Assembly (NCBI GenBank): GCA_001577635.1
Contig: LSBP01000001.1
Coordinates: forward strand, 310,001 to 374,000
Reading direction: 5' to 3'
DNA length: 64,000 nucleotides
Origin: Halomonadaceae bacterium T82-2
GTDB lineage: Bacteria > Pseudomonadota > Gammaproteobacteria > Pseudomonadales > Halomonadaceae
The position numbers and the translations under genes were made by a program. Shown here one piece after another: positions 59,212 through 64,000 of the stretch. Every line of letters starts with the position of its first letter. Position 1 is the first letter of the stretch. Below the pieces are notes generated by a model that worked only from the letters and a program-made list of their open reading frames with translations, was not told the DNA's origin and ran no database searches.

Positions 59212-59604
59212 CTAGAATACGGTGCAGATGACTTCACCGCCGACACCGGCCTGCCGCGCCGCACGATCGGTCATCACGCCCCTGGAGGTGGAAACGATCG
59301 CGACGCCCAGGCCATCAGCGACCTTCGGCAGCTCGTCCTTGCCCTTGTAGCTGCGCAGGGACGGCTTGGAGGCGCGCTGGATGTGTTCGATGACCGGCTT
59401 GCCCTCGAAGTACTTGAGGACCACGGACAGTTCCGGCTTGGCGCTTTCGGCCACGGTGTAGTCGGTGATGTAACCCTCTTCCTTCAATACGCGGGCCACC
59501 TCGACCTTGAGCTTGGAGGACGGCATGGAAACCGCCTCCTTGGTGGCCATCTGCGCATTGCGGATACGGGTGAACATATCCGCCAGCGTATCTTGCATGC
59601 TCAT
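59212..59604 (-). CDS. rpsH: 30S ribosomal protein S8
   Basis: A 130-residue S8 starting [20 protein letters not shown] and ending with the 16S-binding segment [20 protein letters not shown]. In E. coli it represses the spc operon at the rplE mRNA. Confidence 0.98.
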   Translation of the reverse strand: MSMQDTLADMFTRIRNAQMATKEAVSMPSSKLKVEVARVLKEEGYITDYTVAESAKPELSVVLKYFEGKPVIEHIQRASKPSLRSYKGKDELPKVADGLGVAIVSTSRGVMTDRAARQAGVGGEVICTVF

Positions 59605-59635
59605 TACGTTGCGCTCCTGATGATTCTACGTGGCG

Positions 59636-59941
59636 TTACCAGCTGGACTTCTTGAGTCCGGGTACGTCGCCACGCATGGCGGCTTCACGCAGCTTGTTGC
59701 GGCCGAGGCCGAACTTGTTGTAGTAGCCGTGCGGACGGCCAGTGATCCGGCAGCGGTTGCGCTGACGGACCGGACTGGAGTCGCGCGGCAACGACTGCAG
59801 CTTCAGCTGGGCGTCGAAGCGCTCTTCATCGGAAGCGTTGACGTCATAGATGACGGCCTTGAGCTCGGCACGCTTGGCGGCGTACTTGTCGGCCAGCTTC
59901 GCGCGCTTGAGCTCACGCTCTACCATGCTTTTCTTTGCCAT
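59636..59941 (-). CDS. rpsN: 30S ribosomal protein S14
   Basis: A 101-residue S14 of the long, zinc-free (C-) type; the CxxC pairs of the short form are absent. [20 protein letters not shown] and [18 protein letters not shown] are diagnostic. Confidence 0.98.
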   Translation of the reverse strand: MAKKSMVERELKRAKLADKYAAKRAELKAVIYDVNASDEERFDAQLKLQSLPRDSSPVRQRNRCRITGRPHGYYNKFGLGRNKLREAAMRGDVPGLKKSSW

Positions 59942-59951
59942 GATCCCACCC

Positions 59952-60491
59952 TTATTTCTTGAACGGGAAGTTCAGCGCGCTCAGCAGCGCACGGCCTTCT
60001 TCATCGCTGTTGGCAGTGGTGGTGATGGTGACATCGAGACCACGAATCCGGTCGATCTTATCATATTCGATCTCCGGGAAGATGATCTGCTCACGCACCC
60101 CCATGGAGTAGTTGCCACGGCCGTCGAAGGACTTCGGGTTCAGGCCCCGGAAGTCGCGAACGCGCGGAATCGCCACGTTCACCAGACGGTCGAGGAAATC
60201 CCACATGCGCTCGCGACGCAGAGTGACCTTGATGCCGATCGGCCAGCCCTCACGGACCTTGAAGCCTGCGATGGACTTGCGTGCCTTGGTCACCATCGGC
60301 TTCTGACCGGAGAGCTTCTCCAGGTCGCCGATGGCGTTGTCGATCAGCTTCTTGTCGCTGGTCGCATCGCCGATACCCATGTTCAGGGTCACTTTGGTGA
60401 TCCGGGGTACCTGCATCACGTTGGCATAGCTGAACTGCTCCTGCAGTTTAGCCATCACCTCGTTCTGATAACGTTCTTTCAAGTTCGCCAT
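59952..60491 (-). CDS. rplE: 50S ribosomal protein L5
   Basis: A 179-residue L5. [20 protein letters not shown] is the 5S-binding motif, and [20 protein letters not shown] and [20 protein letters not shown] are family segments. Confidence 0.98.
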   Translation of the reverse strand: MANLKERYQNEVMAKLQEQFSYANVMQVPRITKVTLNMGIGDATSDKKLIDNAIGDLEKLSGQKPMVTKARKSIAGFKVREGWPIGIKVTLRRERMWDFLDRLVNVAIPRVRDFRGLNPKSFDGRGNYSMGVREQIIFPEIEYDKIDRIRGLDVTITTTANSDEEGRALLSALNFPFKK

Positions 60492-60509
60492 TTTGCTATC
60501 CGACTCGCG

Positions 60510-60827
60510 TTAGGCGTCGATCTGCTTTTGCGTCGACTTGTAGATACGTACCTTGGTACCGTCTTCCTGAACCTGGAAGCCGACGCGATCCGCTTTGCCG
60601 GTCTCCGCGTTGAAGATGGCCACGTTGGACGCGTGAATCGGAGCCTCGCGCTCGACGATACCCCCCTGGTTGCCCAGCATGGGGTTGGGCTTGGTGTGAC
60701 GCTTGATCATGTTCACACCAGAGACGACGTAACGGCCGTCCTTGAGGACACGCTTGATGGTGCCCCGCTTGCCCTTGTCCTTGCCGGCGATGACGACCAC
60801 TTCATCGTCACGTTTGATCTTTTGCAT
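60510..60827 (-). CDS. rplX: 50S ribosomal protein L24
   Basis: A 105-residue L24 with the KOW motif in [20 protein letters not shown], followed by [20 protein letters not shown]. It initiates 50S assembly. Confidence 0.98.
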   Translation of the reverse strand: MQKIKRDDEVVVIAGKDKGKRGTIKRVLKDGRYVVSGVNMIKRHTKPNPMLGNQGGIVEREAPIHASNVAIFNAETGKADRVGFQVQEDGTKVRIYKSTQKQIDA

Positions 60828-60841
60828 ATCCGCCTCGCTCC

Positions 60842-61213
60842 TTACAGCACTTCGGGCGCCAAGGAAATGATCTTCATGAACTTCTCGGTGCGGAGCTCAC
60901 GAGTGACCGGCCCGAAGATACGGGTGCCGACCGGCTGTTCGTTGGTGTTGTTCAACAGAACCGCCGCATTTCCGTCGAAGCGGATCAGCGAACCGTCGTT
61001 ACGACGGACGCCACTGCGGGTGCGAACCACAACCGCCTTCATGACCTGGCCCTTCTTGACCTTGCCACGGGGGATGGCTTCCTTCACCGTTACCTTGATG
61101 ATGTCACCCACGCGGGCGTAGCGGCGATGAGAACCGCCCAACACCTTGATGCACTGCACCCGGCGCGCCCCGCTGTTGTCGGCGACATCCAGCATTGTCT
61201 GAGTCTGAATCAT
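60842..61213 (-). CDS. rplN: 50S ribosomal protein L14
   Basis: A 123-residue L14 beginning [20 protein letters not shown], with [20 protein letters not shown] and a C-terminal [19 protein letters not shown]. It lies at the subunit interface. Confidence 0.98.
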   Translation of the reverse strand: MIQTQTMLDVADNSGARRVQCIKVLGGSHRRYARVGDIIKVTVKEAIPRGKVKKGQVMKAVVVRTRSGVRRNDGSLIRFDGNAAVLLNNTNEQPVGTRIFGPVTRELRTEKFMKIISLAPEVL

Positions 61214-61263
61214 CGGTTTTCTCCAAACCTAATCTGACTGCACTGGTTTCAGGCGCGAGCCGT

Positions 61264-61524
61264 TCAGCCCTTGGCCTGCTCGACGACCTCGACCAGCGTC
61301 CAGGACTTGCGCTTCGACAGCGGACGGCATTCCTCGATGGAAACCGTGTCGCCCAGCTTCGCCTGGTTCGCCTCGTCGTGGGCGTGCAGCTTGGTGGAGC
61401 GCTTCATGTACTTGCCGTAGATCGGATGGCGCACGCGGCGCTCGATCATGACGACAATGGACTTGTCCATCTTGTCGCTCACCACCTTGCCGGTGAGCGT
61501 ACGAGCTTTCTTCTCTTCAGCCAT
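61264..61524 (-). CDS. rpsQ: 30S ribosomal protein S17
   Basis: ATG at 61524, just inside the end of rpmC, gives an 86-residue S17 ([20 protein letters not shown]); a GTG three codons upstream is less likely. [20 protein letters not shown] and [17 protein letters not shown] are conserved. Confidence 0.97.
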   Translation of the reverse strand: MAEEKKARTLTGKVVSDKMDKSIVVMIERRVRHPIYGKYMKRSTKLHAHDEANQAKLGDTVSIEECRPLSKRKSWTLVEVVEQAKG

Positions 61525-61525
61525 C

Positions 61526-61717
61526 TCAGTCACCTGCCTTCTCGTTGAGCACCGTCTTCACGCGGGCGATGTCCCGGCGTACCTGCTTGAGCAGATGCGT
61601 CTGGCTCAACTGGCCGGTGGCCTTCTGCATGCGCAGGTTGAACTGCTCGCGGAGGAGTTCGAAAAGCTGCTCCTGCAGCGCTTCGACCGATTTTTCACGA
61701 ATTTCCTGGGCTTTCAT
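61526..61717 (-). CDS. rpmC: 50S ribosomal protein L29
   Basis: A 63-residue helical hairpin ([20 protein letters not shown], then [20 protein letters not shown]). ATG at 61717 overlaps the rplP stop by one base (TGATG), which supports this start over a GTG one codon upstream. It lies near the exit tunnel and binds trigger factor. Confidence 0.97.
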   Translation of the reverse strand: MKAQEIREKSVEALQEQLFELLREQFNLRMQKATGQLSQTHLLKQVRRDIARVKTVLNEKAGD

Positions 61718-62130
61718 CACATCACCGTCCGTTTCACAAAGGTGGTCGAGACCGGGAATTTCTGGGCGGCCAGCGCAAAGGCTTCACGCGCCAGCTCTTC
61801 GGAGACCCCTTCGATCTCGTAGAGCACCTTGCCGGGCTGGATCTGTGCGACCCAGTACTCGACGGAGCCCTTACCTTTACCCATACGGACTTCCAGCGGC
61901 TTGTTGGAAATCGGCTTGTCAGGGAAGACCCGAATCCAGATCTTGCCGCCACGCTTGACGTGACGAGTGATGGCACGACGGCCGGCCTCGATCTGGCGCG
62001 CAGTCACGCGGCCGCGACCGGTGGCCTTGAGGCCGTACTCGCCGAAGCTCACCTTGCTGCCGCGATGCGCCAGGCCACGGTTGCGGCCCTTCTGCACCTT
62101 GCGGAACTTCGTACGCTTGGGTTGTAACAT
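61717..62130 (-). CDS. rplP: 50S ribosomal protein L16
   Basis: A 137-residue L16: [60 protein letters not shown]. Its arginine in [13 protein letters not shown] loops is the site of modification in E. coli. It shares an overlap with rpmC. Confidence 0.98.
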   Translation of the reverse strand: MLQPKRTKFRKVQKGRNRGLAHRGSKVSFGEYGLKATGRGRVTARQIEAGRRAITRHVKRGGKIWIRVFPDKPISNKPLEVRMGKGKGSVEYWVAQIQPGKVLYEIEGVSEELAREAFALAAQKFPVSTTFVKRTVM

Positions 62131-62145
62131 CGACTACATCTCCCC

Positions 62146-62847
62146 TTACTTGGAACCTTTCTTCTTGGGTGCGCCCTGGTTCTGCTGCTGCTTCTGCTTG
62201 GCGCGCACCTCTTCGATGCCCCCGAGGATTTCACCCTTGAAGATCCACACCTTGACGCCGATGACGCCGTAAGTGGTGTGGGCTTCGTAGGTGGCGTAAT
62301 CGATGTCCGCACGCAGGGTGTGCAGCGGCACACGGCCTTCGCGGTACCACTCGGTACGGGCGATCTCGGCACCGCCGAGACGACCGGACAGCTGGATCTT
62401 GATGCCGCCGGCACCCAGGCGCATGGCGTTCTGCACGGCACGCTTCATGGCGCGACGGAACATCACGCGACGCTCGAGCTGGCCGCAGACGTTCTGCGCG
62501 ACGAGCTGGGCGTCGAGTTCCGGCTTGCGGACTTCCTCGATGTTGACGTGCACCGGCACGCCCATCATCTCGGTGACTTCGCGACGCAGACGATCGACGT
62601 CCTCGCCCTTCTTGCCGATCACGATACCCGGACGTGCGGTGTGAATCGTGATGCGTGCATTGTTGGCGGGGCGCTCGATGGTGATGCGGCTCACGGAGGC
62701 GTTCTTGAGACGCTGCTCCAGGAAGCGACGCACTTCGAGATCGTTGTTCAGCTTATCGGCGTAGGCACCGCGCTCGGCGTACCAGACGGACGTGTGGTCC
62801 TTGACGATACCCAGCCGAATGCCTGTCGGATTTACTTTCTGACCCAT
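62146..62847 (-). CDS. rpsC: 30S ribosomal protein S3
   Basis: ATG at 62847 gives [20 protein letters not shown], the usual start; an open frame 15 codons longer has no similarity. The 233-residue protein has the KH domain with [20 protein letters not shown], and the C-terminal [17 protein letters not shown]. It is part of the mRNA entry tunnel. Confidence 0.98.
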   Translation of the reverse strand: MGQKVNPTGIRLGIVKDHTSVWYAERGAYADKLNNDLEVRRFLEQRLKNASVSRITIERPANNARITIHTARPGIVIGKKGEDVDRLRREVTEMMGVPVHVNIEEVRKPELDAQLVAQNVCGQLERRVMFRRAMKRAVQNAMRLGAGGIKIQLSGRLGGAEIARTEWYREGRVPLHTLRADIDYATYEAHTTYGVIGVKVWIFKGEILGGIEEVRAKQKQQQNQGAPKKKGSK

Positions 62848-62858
62848 CTGGTCGACTC

Positions 62859-63191
62859 CTACTTCTCGGCTACCTTGACGGTGATGTGGCAAGTGCGCTT
62901 CAAAATGCGATCCGCACGGCCCTTGGCGCGCGGCTGGATGCGCTTGAGCGTCATGCCCTCATCGACGCAGATGGTCGAGACACGCAGCTCGTCGATGTCC
63001 ATGCCGTTGTTTTCTTCCGCATTCGCGATGGCGGACTGCAGCACTTTCTTGACCAGCTTGGCGGCCTTCTTCGGGGAGAAGGTCAGCAGGTCGAGTGCCT
63101 CGGCGACCGGCTTACCGCGCACCTGGTCAGCCACCAAACGGGCCTTCTGGGCGGATAAGCTAGCGCCACGCAGCTTTGCTGTGACTTCCAT
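62859..63191 (-). CDS. rplV: 50S ribosomal protein L22
   Basis: A 110-residue L22 starting [20 protein letters not shown], with [20 protein letters not shown] and the tunnel loop ending [20 protein letters not shown]. It contributes to the exit-tunnel wall. Confidence 0.98.
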   Translation of the reverse strand: MEVTAKLRGASLSAQKARLVADQVRGKPVAEALDLLTFSPKKAAKLVKKVLQSAIANAEENNGMDIDELRVSTICVDEGMTLKRIQPRAKGRADRILKRTCHITVKVAEK

Positions 63192-63209
63192 CTCTAATCC
63201 TCTCTCGGC

Positions 63210-63485
63210 TTACCGTTTGGCTTTCTTGTCCGCCGCGTGGCCGCGATAGGTGCGGGTGGCAGCGAATTCGCCCAGCTTGTGGCCGACCATTTCCTCGGAG
63301 ACGTGCACCGGGACGTGCTGGCGACCGTTGTGGACCGCAATGGTGAGCCCGACCATGTTGGGCAGGATCATGGAACGACGCGACCAGGTCTTGATCGGTT
63401 TGCGGTCGTTCTTCTCCACTGCAGCCTCGACCTTCTTCAGCAGATGAAGGTCGATAAAGGGACCTTTCTTCAGTGAACGTGGCAC
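63210..63485 (-). CDS. rpsS: 30S ribosomal protein S19
   Basis: A 91-residue S19: [60 protein letters not shown]. It sits in the 30S head next to S13. Confidence 0.98.
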   Translation of the reverse strand: MPRSLKKGPFIDLHLLKKVEAAVEKNDRKPIKTWSRRSMILPNMVGLTIAVHNGRQHVPVHVSEEMVGHKLGEFAATRTYRGHAADKKAKR

Positions 63486-63507
63486 AGCCGTTACCTCTTA
63501 ATGTCTG

Positions 63508-64000
63508 TTACTTGGCCTTGCGGCGACGAACGATCAGCTTGTCGGTGCGCTTGTTCTTGCGGGTCTTGTGGCCCTTGGTCGGAACCCCCCACGGCGTCAC
63601 CGGATGGCGACCACCGCTGGTACGACCTTCACCACCACCGTGCGGGTGATCCACCGGGTTCATGGCGACACCGCGAACGGTCGGGCGCACACCCCGCCAG
63701 CGCTTGGCACCGGCCTTGCCGAGTTGACGCAGGCTGTGCTCGGAGTTGCTCACCTCTCCCAGGGTCGCGCGGCACTCGGCCAGCACCTTGCGCATCTCGC
63801 CGGAGCGCAAACGCAGGGTGGCGTAGTTGCCTTCGCGGGCGACCAGCTGAGCACTGGCACCGGCGCTGCGCGCGAGCTGGGCACCCTTGCCGGGCTTGAG
63901 CTCGATGCAGTGGACGGTGGAACCCAGCGGAATGTTGCGCAGCGGCAGCGTGTTGCCACGCTTGATCGGTGCGTTCACGCCGGACTCCAACTGGTCGCCG
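63508..64000 (-). CDS. rplB: 50S ribosomal protein L2, C-terminal part
   Basis: The 3' end of rplB; the gene continues past the right edge, and about 164 codons are visible. [20 protein letters not shown] enters from the edge, and [20 protein letters not shown] and the catalytic-centre loop [20 protein letters not shown] follow. His in that loop is essential for peptidyl transfer. It begins the part of the S10 operon seen here. Confidence 0.98.
   Translation of the reverse strand, partial: GDQLESGVNAPIKRGNTLPLRNIPLGSTVHCIELKPGKGAQLARSAGASAQLVAREGNYATLRLRSGEMRKVLAECRATLGEVSNSEHSLRQLGKAGAKRWRGVRPTVRGVAMNPVDHPHGGGEGRTSGGRHPVTPWGVPTKGHKTRKNKRTDKLIVRRRKAK

Overview
The window is one contiguous, GC-rich bacterial chromosome segment that reads as a moderately halophilic gammaproteobacterium of the Halomonas/Chromohalobacter group. 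This is an inference from the ectoine hydroxylase EctD, an EctC-like protein, a TRAP solute transporter, a Pseudomonas/Halomonas-like polA-DUF2782-thrB neighbourhood, and a standard gammaproteobacterial S10-spc-alpha ribosomal operon. Nearly all of it is coding. No prophage, insertion sequence or CRISPR array was seen.

Layout. 1-3.5 kb: a TRAP transporter (dctP-dctQ-dctM, the last cut by the window edge), preceded by its probable sigma-54 activator; a good -24/-12 promoter and two inverted repeats lie between them. 3.5-8.3 kb: an ankyrin protein and a split ferric-iron ABC transporter (fbpB, fbpC, fbpA). 8.4-15.5 kb: NYN-domain protein, polA, a DUF2782 protein, thrB, speA. 15.5-21 kb: FAH-family hydrolase, ectD, a Crp/Fnr regulator, a HAD phosphatase, a PAS-GAF diguanylate cyclase. 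21-26.3 kb: tRNA-Thr, a 56-residue unannotated protein, a CsrB/RsmZ-like small RNA candidate, an EctC-like protein behind an amidase, two tandem Crp/Fnr paralogues, then tRNA-Thr/Gln/Phe. 26.3-30.6 kb: yggX, mutY, an AsmA protein, a PanZ-like acetyltransferase. 30.7-33.6 kb: hisB-hisH-hisA-hisF. 33.6-38.3 kb: CHAD protein, YjaG protein, alkyltransferase-like protein, a glutamine amidotransferase lacking its nucleophile, selU-selD. 38.3-40.2 kb: radA between two copies of a structured repeat. 40.2-47.1 kb: NlpE-like lipoprotein, an Old Yellow Enzyme, hmp divergent from norR (sigma-54 promoter plus three GT-N7-AC sites), and a phytochrome-like diguanylate cyclase that seems to have lost its chromophore site. 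47.4-52.5 kb: ssb, YajR-type MFS transporter, uvrA. 52.6-64 kb: rplQ back to rplB, the S10-spc-alpha operon on the minus strand.

The most promising undescribed elements are the CsrB/RsmZ-like RNA near 21.73-21.89 kb, the amidase/EctC-like pair next to duplicated Crp/Fnr regulators, the covarying hairpin repeat flanking radA, and two degenerate proteins (the phytochrome-like cyclase and the amidotransferase). Two independent sigma-54 regulons (TRAP and hmp) can be read directly from the DNA.
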